This document shows, piece after piece, positions 1 to 6,047 of a stretch of 8,528 nucleotides of DNA. This DNA is from an uncultured Collinsella sp. (lineage in GTDB: Bacteria; Actinomycetota; Coriobacteriia; Coriobacteriales; Coriobacteriaceae). Made by a program: the position numbers and the translations under genes. The stretch spans positions 1-8,528 of the forward strand of contig CABUQK010000088.1 in NCBI GenBank assembly GCA_902493615.1, given 5' to 3'. The notes beneath the pieces were generated by a model. That model saw only the letters and a program-made list of their open reading frames with translations. It did no database searches and was not told where the DNA came from. Within the stretch, counting starts at the first letter, position 1. Each line of letters begins with the position of its first letter.

Positions 1-808
1 ACTTCTCGAGCTTAACCATGCTCTGGCCGACGGACTTGATGATGCGCTCGCCGCCCACGCTGGTGCCGATACCCATGGTGGCCGAGCACAGCAGCATAAT
101 CCAGATGGGGATGCCTGCATCGCCGACGCTCGTCTGGCCGCTGGCAAAGGCCACGCCTAAAAAGAGCACGCCGATGAACTTCTGTCCATCCTGCGCGCCG
201 TGCATAAAGCTCATGGCCGCAGCGCTCGCGATCTGAGCGTATTTAAAGAAGACATTGGCACGTCGCCTGTTGGCGGCGGCGAAAAGGATCGAGACGAGCT
301 TGCACAGGACCCAGCCCATGACAAAGCCCAGGCCGATGGAGAGTGCTAGGCCGTAGATGACCTTCATCCACTCGTGGACGTTGACGCTGCTCGCACCGCC
401 GAGGGCGATGGCGGCACCGGTCAGGCCGGCGATAAGGCTGTGGCTTTGCGAGGTGGGGATGCCAAAACGCGACGCTGTGGCGCCGTAGACGACGATGGAG
501 AACAGCGCCGCGCATAGGCAGGCGAGCGCCATGGTGCTGTTTCCGCCAAAGTCGACGATATGTGAGATGGTGTTGGCGACGCTCGCGTTAAAGTGCGTCA
601 TGATGAGCACGCCGAGGAAGTTGAATGCGGCGCTCATGAGAATGGCGGCGCGGGCGGGCATGCAACGCGTAGTGACGCAGGTCGCGATGGCGTTGGGCGC
701 GTCGGTCCATCCATTGACGAAGATGGCGCCCAACGCGAGGATCACGGTGACGGCAAGGACTGGGTTCGACACAATTTGGCCGAGGAAGGTTGAGAACGTT
801 ACGTCCAT
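1..808 (-). CDS. pit: PiT-family inorganic phosphate permease (5' part, runs off window)
   Basis: Integral membrane protein that imports inorganic phosphate, in this family with a co-transported cation. The first 269 residues are readable and the 3' end lies outside the window. The two PiT signatures are visible: an N-terminal block with NGWTDAPNA (about residues 32-40) and a second with HGAQDGQKFIG (203-213). A GIPTSQSHSLIAGL block at 116-129 and GGERIIKSVG (252-261) also fit the family. Hydrophobic segments fall near 17-31, 55-70, 94-110, 124-137, 152-168, 192-201 and 211-223. The start at 808 is chosen because the N-terminus fits the family and an in-frame TAA lies 11 codons upstream; a modest GAGAAAG sits about 8 bases before the ATG. 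It is transcribed away from the rest of the chromosomal block. The family assignment is firm; the exact substrate coupling is not visible. Confidence 0.93.
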   Translation of the reverse strand, partial: MDVTFSTFLGQIVSNPVLAVTVILALGAIFVNGWTDAPNAIATCVTTRCMPARAAILMSAAFNFLGVLIMTHFNASVANTISHIVDFGGNSTMALACLCAALFSIVVYGATASRFGIPTSQSHSLIAGLTGAAIALGGASSVNVHEWMKVIYGLALSIGLGFVMGWVLCKLVSILFAAANRRRANVFFKYAQIASAAAMSFMHGAQDGQKFIGVLFLGVAFASGQTSVGDAGIPIWIMLLCSATMGIGTSVGGERIIKSVGQSMVKLEK

Positions 809-838
809 ATATGGGCTTTCTCGAAGTTTGCAGACACG

Positions 839-870
839 TTACAAAAACATGATAAATCGTATCACCTCCT
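839..870 (-). other. Three-codon micro-ORF with strong Shine-Dalgarno upstream of pit
   Basis: On the minus strand, AGGAGGTGAT (861-870) is an almost complete anti-16S match. It precedes ATG TTT TTG TAA (850-839) by about 14 bases. This micro-ORF is in frame with pit, whose own start has a much poorer ribosome site 30 bases further on. It may be a leader peptide that couples or tunes pit translation by re-initiation, or the remains of a former start. The sequence is directly seen; the function is inferred. Confidence 0.35.
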
Positions 871-1021
871 GCGGGTCTCTTTACCGAGTTCTGATGGGAG
901 AAGTGAACTTTTTGGCACTAAAATTGAATATTAGCCCTGTTGACCGCGGGTGTTCTTTTTGCTAACACGCCATGCGGACACGTGCGATTACTACGACACT
1001 CCAAAACCACAGTCTGTTCGC

Positions 1022-1051
1022 TTTACAACATGCAAACATGCGTTCGATAAT
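1022..1051 (+). promoter_or_regulatory. Candidate promoter for the 1059 gene
   Basis: TTTACA (1022-1027, five of six to the -35 consensus), an 18-base spacer and GATAAT (1046-1051, five of six to the -10 consensus). The expected start of transcription is at or one base before the ATG at 1059, so the message would be leaderless or nearly so. A weaker alternative is TTGACC (940-945) with TAACAC (963-968). Confidence 0.4.
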
Positions 1052-1058
1052 AGGAGGC

Positions 1059-1397
1059 ATGGAATATCGACAGACAGATGGCAAAACTCGGCGCGTGCAC
1101 AAGCAGTATGTGGACGTCGTGGCTCGCATCCTCGCGGGCGGACAGGTCGTGCCGGTCACCGTCTGCTGGGTCGACGGTCGTTGCTTTACGATTGACGAGA
1201 TTGTCTCGACCACTGGGTTTGGCCTAACGGTTCACGGCATCCGTACGGCAACCTATAAGGTGCGTTTTGGCGGGCACGCGACCGAGTTGTATCTGGAGGA
1301 CCAGACGCGCGAACGACCAGATGGTTCGCAGGCCCATCTAATGCGTTGGTGGGTGTGGGCATTCGACCGTACGCTCGAGGGCGAGCGCCGTGGGTAA
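1059..1397 (+). CDS. Conserved-looking small protein, function unknown (112 aa)
   Basis: I do not recognise a characterised family with certainty. The protein looks beta-rich, with strands around YVDVVARI (17-24), VPVTVCWVDGRCFTIDEI (31-48), YKVRF (66-70) and ELYLED (76-81), ending in an aromatic block RWWVWAF (96-102). The W-x-DGR-x-F-x-IDEI pattern resembles small actinobacterial DUF6504-like proteins, but this is only a resemblance. The start is uncertain. AGGAGG at 1052-1057 ends one base before this ATG, too close for normal initiation. Upstream in-frame ATGs at 972 and 1038 lack any ribosome site and add an unconvincing extension. It is divergent from pit and followed by the Bax inhibitor gene with its own promoter-like element. 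Confidence 0.65.
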   Translation: MEYRQTDGKTRRVHKQYVDVVARILAGGQVVPVTVCWVDGRCFTIDEIVSTTGFGLTVHGIRTATYKVRFGGHATELYLEDQTRERPDGSQAHLMRWWVWAFDRTLEGERRG

Positions 1398-1415
1398 GGA
1401 CGTACGGCATTCGGG

Positions 1416-1421
1416 TACAAT
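1416..1421 (+). promoter_or_regulatory. -10 element upstream of the Bax inhibitor gene
   Basis: TACAAT in the context CGGGTACAATG, with no recognisable -35. A very similar GGGTATCATGG context occurs before the next-but-one gene start (2263-2268), so the two may be the same class of promoter. Only the -10 hexamer and its GGG prefix are seen. Confidence 0.35.
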
Positions 1422-1445
1422 GACAGGAATCTTGTCACCTGCTGC

Positions 1446-1467
1446 GCCGTCTTTCACGGCACTTTTT
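1446..1467 (+). terminator. Small hairpin plus T-tract in the Bax inhibitor leader
   Basis: GCCGT (1446-1450) pairs with ACGGC (1456-1460) around a five-base loop and is followed by ACTTTTT. The ribosome site GAAAGGACG follows at once. The stem is short, so it may end transcription from the 1059 gene weakly or act as a leader structure. Confidence 0.3.
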
Positions 1468-1481
1468 GAAAGGACGAACCT

Positions 1482-2177
1482 ATGAACGATATCCAGGGCT
1501 ATCAGAACGGCCCCGTCGAGAGCGGCGCAAGCCGCGCCAAGGAGATGTCGCCGCGCGCGTACAACCTTGTCATGTCTGCCCTGATCTTTTTGGGCTTTTG
1601 CGCCATGGGCGTCGGTGCTTACTTTACGAGCACCATGTCGTTTGCGCGCATGATGATGAGCGGCGCCGCTTTGCCGCTGGTCTTTGGCTCATTTATTTTG
1701 ACCATCGTCGGCATGGTCATGATGTCGGCCGCCGCCAGCAAGCAGTCCGTGGGCCTGTCCCTTGTGGGCTACGTAATCTTTGCGAGCACCTTTGGCCTGA
1801 CCGCGTCGTTTGGCCTTGCCAACTACGACCTGCCCACCATCAACACTGCCTTTATCGCCACGGCCGCCATCACCTTTGTCTTTGGCGCCTTGGGCGTGAC
1901 GTTCCCCAAGTTTTTCCAGCGCGTATATGGCATCGGTTTTGGCATTCTGCTCGCTACTATTCTGGTTGAGATCGTGCTGATGTTCATGGGCGTCTCACAG
2001 ACCATCACCGACCTGATCGTGATCGTGGTGTTCGCCGGCTTTATTGGCTACGACACCTATGTTGCCACGACGGTGCCGCCTACGCTGCCCAACGCCGTGC
2101 TTATGGCCTCTAACCTGTTCGTGGATATTATCAACGTGTTCCTGCGCATTCTGAACATCCTCGGCCGTCGCGACTAG
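1482..2177 (+). CDS. Bax inhibitor-1 (BI-1/YetJ) family membrane protein
   Basis: Seven-helix membrane protein of the BI-1/TMBIM family. Bacterial members such as Bacillus YetJ act as pH-sensitive calcium leaks in the cytoplasmic membrane; that role is transferred here by family. The protein is 231 residues, normal for the family. Hydrophobic segments lie near 28-48, 61-81, 90-110, 124-140, 150-170, 176-193 and 204-226. The C-terminal family core is clear: FIGYDTY (187-193) and NLFVDIINVFLRIL (211-224), ending in LGRRD. Asp191 and Asp215 are 24 residues apart, the same spacing as the paired pore aspartates D171 and D195 described in YetJ. The start has a good AAGGACG ribosome site 6-7 bases upstream. 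It looks monocistronic, with its own -10 and a strong terminator after it. Confidence 0.92.
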   Translation: MNDIQGYQNGPVESGASRAKEMSPRAYNLVMSALIFLGFCAMGVGAYFTSTMSFARMMMSGAALPLVFGSFILTIVGMVMMSAAASKQSVGLSLVGYVIFASTFGLTASFGLANYDLPTINTAFIATAAITFVFGALGVTFPKFFQRVYGIGFGILLATILVEIVLMFMGVSQTITDLIVIVVFAGFIGYDTYVATTVPPTLPNAVLMASNLFVDIINVFLRILNILGRRD

Positions 2178-2220
2178 TGGCGAATTGCGGCGGTGCTTGC
2201 CGTGCGTGCAAATCGATGCG

Positions 2221-2249
2221 AAAGGCGGTCCTTCGGGGCCGTCTTTTTT
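2221..2249 (+). terminator. Intrinsic terminator after the Bax inhibitor gene
   Basis: An 11-pair stem (AAAGGCGGTCC at 2221-2231 with GGGCCGTCTTT at 2236-2246, including two G-U pairs) is closed by a stable UUCG tetraloop in C-UUCG-G context. The T-run continues to 2249. Confidence 0.9.
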
Positions 2250-2262
2250 GTACGCGGCGGGG

Positions 2263-2268
2263 TATCAT
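2263..2268 (+). promoter_or_regulatory. -10 element upstream of the TIGR02452 gene
   Basis: TATCAT in GGGTATCATGG, five of six to consensus, 14 bases after the preceding terminator and 48 bases before the ATG at 2316. No -35 is evident. The GGGTA prefix matches the element at 1416. Confidence 0.4.
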
Positions 2269-2315
2269 GGATGGGAAAAGCCGATAGCGGCAGAGACCGA
2301 GAAAGGTGACCACTT

Positions 2316-3431
2316 ATGGCAGACGTCGACAACAGGAACCGTAACCGCAGGTCCAACCGAGCGGGTCAGCCCAATCCCAAGCGCGAGGCCCGTGTCAAGG
2401 CCGCCGAGCGTCACGTGGCAACTGTGTCCGAAGCGTGCGCCAAGGATATCGAGCGTTCGCTTGCCGGTGTTCGCGAGTTTGACGGTATGCCTGCCGGCTT
2501 TGTCTCGGCGATGAAGGCCAAGGTTCAGAGTGCTGTGGCCACCGAAGAACAGGTTGCCGAGGACGTCGAGGGCGCGGAGGCTGCCGAGGTCGAGGCAGCG
2601 CTCGAGCCCGTCGAGGAGCCTGCCGAGGAAATCGCCGAAGCTGAGTCCGCGCCTGCTGAGGAGCCCGCTCCGGTTCTGCCCGAGGTCACCGTGCTCGATG
2701 CCTCCACCACGCAGGCCATCTTGGACAACGGTCGTGGCTATGCGCAGTTCTGCGACATGGCCGTGCTCGCCTTTGCCTCGTTCACCAATCCGGGCGGTGG
2801 CTATATTCAGGGTTATCTGGGCCAGGAGGCCACGCTGTGCGCCGATTCGTATCTGTACAACGTTCTCGATAAGCAGCGCAAATGGTACGGCGAGAACCGT
2901 CGCCGCAACATCAACTGCGAGCTTTACCGAAACCGTGCGCTGGTGGTGCCTGCGGTGCGCTTCGACCGCAACCACGTGCATGCATACGCCGACGTGATCG
3001 TGGCCGCCGCGCCCAACGTTAAGCGCGCCCGCCAGGAGTATCGCGTGAGCGACGATGCTCTGCTGGATGCCCTGCGCGACCGCATTCGCTTTGTGCTTGC
3101 CATCTGCGACGAGCTAGGTCGCGAGAAGCTCGTGCTGGGCGCTTGGGGCTGCGACAACAACGGCTTTGACGCAGAGGCCGTGGCCGAGCTCTTCCGCAAG
3201 GAGCTCGCGTCGGGCGACTTTAAGGTCAAGCAAGTCTTCTTTGCCGTGCCTTCTACGCGCTGGGATGAGGATTTTGCCAAGTTCGAGCACGTGCTGGCAA
3301 ACTTCCCCGAGCGCAACGAGGAGTCCTATGCCCAGGTTGCCGCTCGCGCTGCGGCAGCTCGCGCCGCCGAGCAGATCCAAGCTGCTACCGAGGATGATGA
3401 GGACGAGGACGACTGGCGCAAGTACCTGTAA
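2316..3431 (+). CDS. TIGR02452 / PARG-like macrodomain protein with acidic linker
   Basis: Residues about 122-335 match the TIGR02452 (DUF2263) family, which is related to bacterial poly(ADP-ribose) glycohydrolases with a macrodomain fold that binds ADP-ribose. Visible marks are LAFASFTNPGGG (151-162), then QEATLC (170-175), an AYADVIVAAAPNV segment (223-235) and LGAWGCDNNGFD (274-285). In the PARG signature GGG-x(6-8)-QEE, the second Glu is catalytic in characterised enzymes. Here the triplet is QEA (170-172), so activity may be altered or absent. Before the domain are a basic N-terminus (1-32) and a Glu/Ala/Pro-rich stretch (about 76-121). The C-terminus is Ala-rich and then strongly acidic (TEDDEDEDDW, 358-367). 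The ribosome site GAAAGGTGA precedes the ATG. It stands alone between terminators. The family call is strong; the substrate is not known. Confidence 0.85.
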   Translation: MADVDNRNRNRRSNRAGQPNPKREARVKAAERHVATVSEACAKDIERSLAGVREFDGMPAGFVSAMKAKVQSAVATEEQVAEDVEGAEAAEVEAALEPVEEPAEEIAEAESAPAEEPAPVLPEVTVLDASTTQAILDNGRGYAQFCDMAVLAFASFTNPGGGYIQGYLGQEATLCADSYLYNVLDKQRKWYGENRRRNINCELYRNRALVVPAVRFDRNHVHAYADVIVAAAPNVKRARQEYRVSDDALLDALRDRIRFVLAICDELGREKLVLGAWGCDNNGFDAEAVAELFRKELASGDFKVKQVFFAVPSTRWDEDFAKFEHVLANFPERNEESYAQVAARAAAARAAEQIQAATEDDEDEDDWRKYL

Positions 3432-3458
3432 TCGGTACGTGCTGACAGATGGGTCGAG

Positions 3459-3490
3459 CCGGCGGGAGAGGCTGCTTCCGTCGGTTTTTT
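3459..3490 (+). terminator. Intrinsic terminator after the TIGR02452 gene
   Basis: A ten-pair stem (CCGGCGGGAG, 3459-3468, with CTTCCGTCGG, 3475-3484, two G-U pairs), a six-base loop and six T (3485-3490). It ends only 19 bases before the next ATG, so the SGNH gene has almost no room for a promoter of its own downstream of it. Confidence 0.85.
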
Positions 3491-3509
3491 ACTGAGCGAG
3501 GGGCTTACG

Positions 3510-4169
3510 ATGAAAAACGTTCTATGCTTTGGCGACAGCAACACCTATGGTTACGATCCGGCGGGCATGCGCGACGGCACCGCGGTGCGCTATGCGCAGG
3601 ATGTGCGCTGGTGCGGCGTGGCCCAACGTGACTTAGGCGAGGGCTGGCATGTAATTGAAGAAGGCCTCAACGGCCGCACGACGGTACGCGACGACATGTG
3701 CCATCTGAACACCAATCTTAACGGCATCCGCGCACTGCCGATGCTGCTCGAGGCCCATAAGCCGCTGGATGCGATCGTTATTATGCTGGGAACCAACGAT
3801 TGCAAGACGGTCTTTGGTGTGACGGCCTCCGATATTGCCCGTGGCACCATGGCGCTGATTCGCGCGGTGCGTGCATTTCCCTGGACCAATGCTGCACCCT
3901 GCCCGCGTATTCTGCTGATGGCACCTATCAAGATCAAGCCGCAAATCGCCGATGTATATATGACCGATTTTGACGAGCGTTCCGTCGAGGCCTCGGAGCA
4001 TTTTGCTGAATACTATGCGCACGTAGCCGAGCAGTTTGGCTGCGACTTTTTGAATGCAGCGGAGTTTGCCGAGCCGGGCGATATCGACTATCTGCATATG
4101 ATGCCCGAAAGCCATGAGAGCCTGGGTCACGCCGTGGCGGCCAAGCTCCAAGAGATGCTCGGAGAGTAG
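3510..4169 (+). CDS. SGNH-family esterase/acyltransferase
   Basis: Probable cytoplasmic serine hydrolase (no signal peptide) that cleaves or transfers acyl groups on small esters. Its blocks follow the mycobacterial arylesterase/acyltransferase branch (MsAcT type). LCFGDSNTYGY (5-15) carries nucleophile Ser10. RYAQDVRW (27-34) and VIEEGLNGRTT (48-58) carry the block II Gly/Asn. VIMLGTNDCK (90-99) carries Asn96 of block III, and D193-Y-L-H196 supplies the catalytic Asp and His. All four SGNH residues are present, so it should be active. At 219 residues it is the normal family length. The ribosome site GAGGGG is about 8 bases before the ATG. The natural substrate cannot be read from the sequence. 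It is the last chromosomal gene before the inserted element. Confidence 0.9.
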   Translation: MKNVLCFGDSNTYGYDPAGMRDGTAVRYAQDVRWCGVAQRDLGEGWHVIEEGLNGRTTVRDDMCHLNTNLNGIRALPMLLEAHKPLDAIVIMLGTNDCKTVFGVTASDIARGTMALIRAVRAFPWTNAAPCPRILLMAPIKIKPQIADVYMTDFDERSVEASEHFAEYYAHVAEQFGCDFLNAAEFAEPGDIDYLHMMPESHESLGHAVAAKLQEMLGE

Positions 4170-4178
4170 CGCGACCCC

Positions 4179-4218
4179 AAGCCACCGCAAAGGGGACGGG
4201 CGCCTTTGCGGTGGCTTT
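4179..4218 (+). terminator. Terminator hairpin after the SGNH gene
   Basis: A perfect 15-pair stem (4179-4193 with 4203-4217; arm core GCCACCGCAAAGG) and a nine-base loop. Only three T close it, but the 3' arm is T-rich. The symmetry would also let it stop leftward transcripts from the element. I take it as the last chromosomal feature. Confidence 0.75.
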
Positions 4219-4230
4219 GGACTGCGAATC

Positions 4231-4249
4231 TTAATACTGCCACTATTAA
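4231..4249. other. Candidate attachment (att) core at the element edge
   Basis: TTAATA and TATTAA flank a seven-base centre (CTGCCAC). This geometry, short inverted arms around a 6-8 base crossover region, is what tyrosine recombinases use. It lies exactly between the chromosomal terminator and the stop codon of the integrase gene. The partner site is outside the window, so this cannot be confirmed here. Confidence 0.35.
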
Positions 4250-4260
4250 CCGCGCCCGTT

Positions 4261-5421
4261 TTACCTGCTGGTTTGTTGGGAAATATCCCAATTTATCCCA
4301 AGTGCGTCGCAAACGGAACGCGCCACCTGCTCGCGGGAGGGGCGAATATAATGCCGCCCGGACACGCCCGGCAGGGAGTGGCCCATGAGCATCTCCATGA
4401 GGTCCCAGGACATGTGCAGCTCCATCTCGCAGATCGTTCGCCATGAGTTGCGGAGGTTCGACCACGGTATGTGCTCGATGCCCTCGGCCTCGCACCATTT
4501 CTTCCATCTATGGTTGCACATTCCTCGGTTCATGGGCAGTCCGTCCCCGCGATCTGCTAGCCATTCGGAGCCTGCCGCGCGGCGCTCGTCTGCAATTTCG
4601 AGCAGGCGCCCGGCGGCATCCGGCAGCACCACGACGGTGCGTATGGACTTTCGCGTCTTGAGTACGCCGTCCGCCGTGGGCTCGATGCCCGCTTGCTCCA
4701 TCTGGCGCACGAGGTCGACCGTTGCGAGCGTTGTTGACCCTGTCGCGAACGGCAGAACCTCGTCGGTGCGGATGCCCAGCGATTCGCCCGAGCGGCACGA
4801 TCCGAAGCATGCCATGATGAACGGCGCCTCGAGCGAGGTCCCGTGTAGGCGCTCCAGGATGTCCTTGGCTTCGGCAAGCGAATATAGGCGCTTGGAGCGC
4901 TCGCGCGTTTTGCGCGTGGGCATGGTGTATTTCACGGTGGCGGCAAATGGATCGATGGGCAACACGACGAAGCCCGACACGGTTCCGTATATCTTGCGCA
5001 GGGTGAGTAGGGCAGTGTCCGCCGTCGCTGCGGGGAGAGTCAGGAGCCATTCCTGCAGATGCACGGGGCGCAGCTGGTCGACCGGCATCGAGCCCCACGC
5101 GGGGCCGACGTAGTTCGCCCACGACCTTGTGACGAGGTTGCGGGTGTTTGGCGCGAGCGTGCCCGCCGCGACCTGTGCCGCCATGGTCGGTTCGAGCCAT
5201 GTGCCGTACGCCTGGGCGATGGTGGGCACGGGCTTGTCGTCGGTTCGCTCGATGTGAATGCGATCGAGCTCGGTGCACGCCTCGCGGTAGGTGCCGTATA
5301 CCGTCTTGGTTTTACGTTTGCGTCCGCACGGCGTGTTCTCCTGCCATCGGAGGATGTATTTCTTGCCACGCTTGACTTCGGTGATTGAGCCCCACGCGCG
5401 GCGCCTCTGCTTGCGTGTCAT
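4261..5421 (-). CDS. int: Tyrosine-type site-specific integrase
   Basis: Catalyses integration and excision of the element by conservative recombination. At 386 residues it is a typical phage-integrase length. Residues about 8-60 resemble an arm-site binding domain (AWGSITEVKRGKKYILRW), 65-145 the SAM-like core-binding domain, and 178-386 the catalytic domain. Catalytic residues in order: Arg210 (FGSCRSGESLGI), a beta-hairpin Lys (Lys255 or Lys258 in LKTRKS), Arg324 (SNLRNSW), His348 (MGHS) and nucleophile Tyr358 (RHYIR), ten residues after the His. The usual HxxR box reads SxxR, so Ser321 replaces the first histidine, a position known to vary. The start at 5421 has TAGGGA some 8 bases upstream. 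An overlapping TATAAT on the opposite strand may drive an antisense transcript. Confidence 0.93.
   Translation of the reverse strand: MTRKQRRRAWGSITEVKRGKKYILRWQENTPCGRKRKTKTVYGTYREACTELDRIHIERTDDKPVPTIAQAYGTWLEPTMAAQVAAGTLAPNTRNLVTRSWANYVGPAWGSMPVDQLRPVHLQEWLLTLPAATADTALLTLRKIYGTVSGFVVLPIDPFAATVKYTMPTRKTRERSKRLYSLAEAKDILERLHGTSLEAPFIMACFGSCRSGESLGIRTDEVLPFATGSTTLATVDLVRQMEQAGIEPTADGVLKTRKSIRTVVVLPDAAGRLLEIADERRAAGSEWLADRGDGLPMNRGMCNHRWKKWCEAEGIEHIPWSNLRNSWRTICEMELHMSWDLMEMLMGHSLPGVSGRHYIRPSREQVARSVCDALGINWDISQQTSR
4276..4301. repeat. Nested inverted and direct repeat in the 3' end of int
   Basis: TTGGGA (4276-4281) and TCCCAA (4286-4291) form an inverted repeat. TATCCCAA occurs twice (4284-4291 and 4294-4301), ten bases apart, one helical turn. 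Its location within the last codons of int, near the presumed att, suits recombinase or accessory-factor binding sites; that role is inferred. Confidence 0.35.
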
Positions 5422-5432
5422 ATAATGTCCCT

Positions 5433-5526
5433 AGGTTGCCCGGAGCTATCTCCGTGTTACTCCGGCATCCTTGTTGTCACCCCACCGCGCCAAGGTTCCA
5501 GCCATGCGCGGTGGGGTTTCTTTTTT
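5433..5526 (+). ncRNA. Candidate small RNA divergent from int
   Basis: A perfect TATAAT (5421-5426) overlaps the int start codon on the plus strand, and about 95 bases on there is an excellent plus-strand terminator. No plus-strand gene lies between. The segment can fold: CCGGAG (5440-5445) can pair either with CTCCG (5450-5454) or with CTCCGG (5460-5465). There is no -35 hexamer, so the promoter is weak evidence. Alternatively the terminator only guards against read-through from transcripts antisense to int. Confidence 0.3.
5479..5526 (+). terminator. Strong orphan terminator on the plus strand
   Basis: Twelve perfect pairs (ACCCCACCGCGC, 5479-5490, with GCGCGGTGGGGT, 5506-5517), extendable with one mismatch into the loop, then TTTCTTTTTT. 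The T-run is only on the plus strand, yet both flanking genes (int and hicB) read leftward. Confidence 0.8.
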
Positions 5527-5529
5527 GCT

Positions 5530-5563
5530 GCCGTTAGTCCATCTTTTATGACGGACTAACGGC
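5530..5563. repeat. 11-bp inverted repeat after hicB
   Basis: GCCGTTAGTCC (5530-5540) and GGACTAACGGC (5553-5563) are perfect complements around a 12-base spacer. There is no T-run on either side, so it is not a normal terminator. The ten-base core CCGTTAGTCC recurs at 7540-7549, which suggests a protein-binding site used twice in the element. Confidence 0.6.
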
Positions 5564-6021
5564 TACGCGACTGCGCGGCGCTTGGGCCTGCCCGAGCGTG
5601 GCGTGTCGATCAGGCGCGCCGCTATGCTCTCCACGGTCACGTAGGTGCGGCGGCCCTTGCGGTAGCCCGTAAGGATCCCCGAGTCGAGCATGTGGGTGAT
5701 CCTGCCGGGGGAGACGGAGAGCCTGCGCGCGGCTTCGGCCGCCGAGACCGTCTCGCCCTCCACGATGTACCCCTCGTCCGTGGAGAAGGCGACCATCATG
5801 GAGAGCCCGCCATCTGCAGGCTCGATGAACTCGGGCTCAGGCACAGCAAGACCGTCCTTCACGAGCGCGGCCACGTAGGTGCTCGCCGCGTCCACGGACT
5901 GCTCGGCGGCCTCGGCAATCGTGTCGCCGCAGGTGAAGCATCCCGGCAGTGAGGGAAACTCCACGTCGTAGCCGCCGTCCTCGTCGGGTGTGAGCACCGC
6001 CTGGTAAACGTATGTCTTCAT
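5563..6021 (-). CDS. hicB: HicB-family antitoxin with C-terminal HTH
   Basis: Antitoxin expected to bind and neutralise HicA and to repress the operon. Residues 1-66 match the HicB degraded RNase-H-like fold: YVYQAVLTPDEDGGYDVEFP (4-23), then SLPGCFTCGDTIAEA (24-38) and LVKDG (53-57). Residues about 91-137 form a helix-turn-helix of the excisionase/MerR-like type (VSAAEAARRLSVSPGRIT, then GYRKGRRTYV), and the tail is basic (SGRPKRR). The start at 6021 begins the conserved fold; an upstream in-frame ATG at 6057 lies inside hicA and has no ribosome site. It follows hicA by 26 bases, in the toxin-first order typical of hic loci. The gap contains CCCCCAAGGGGG (6031-6042), which may shape a weak ribosome site (GAAAG) and hence the toxin:antitoxin ratio. 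Confidence 0.88.
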   Translation of the reverse strand: MKTYVYQAVLTPDEDGGYDVEFPSLPGCFTCGDTIAEAAEQSVDAASTYVAALVKDGLAVPEPEFIEPADGGLSMMVAFSTDEGYIVEGETVSAAEAARRLSVSPGRITHMLDSGILTGYRKGRRTYVTVESIAARLIDTPRSGRPKRRAVA

Positions 6022-6047
6022 ATCTTTCGACCCCCAAGGGGGCGGGG

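Noticed and set aside
495..965. Plus-strand open frame opposite the phosphate permease
   Set aside because: It covers the start region of a firmly identified gene and its end falls in the AT-rich intergenic DNA; no family features.
2265..2981. Long minus-strand open frame of 238 codons inside the TIGR02452 gene
   Set aside because: It is the antisense shadow of a well-supported macrodomain gene; the residues are repetitive and biased, and there is no ribosome site.
4170..4260. tRNA gene or tRNA fragment as the attachment site
   Set aside because: No cloverleaf or T-arm sequence can be found; the hairpin here is a terminator-type stem.
4385..5278. Long open frames overlapping int on both strands
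   Set aside because: All overlap the integrase, whose catalytic residues are clearly readable; their Arg/Ser/Pro-rich composition is typical of high-GC shadow frames.
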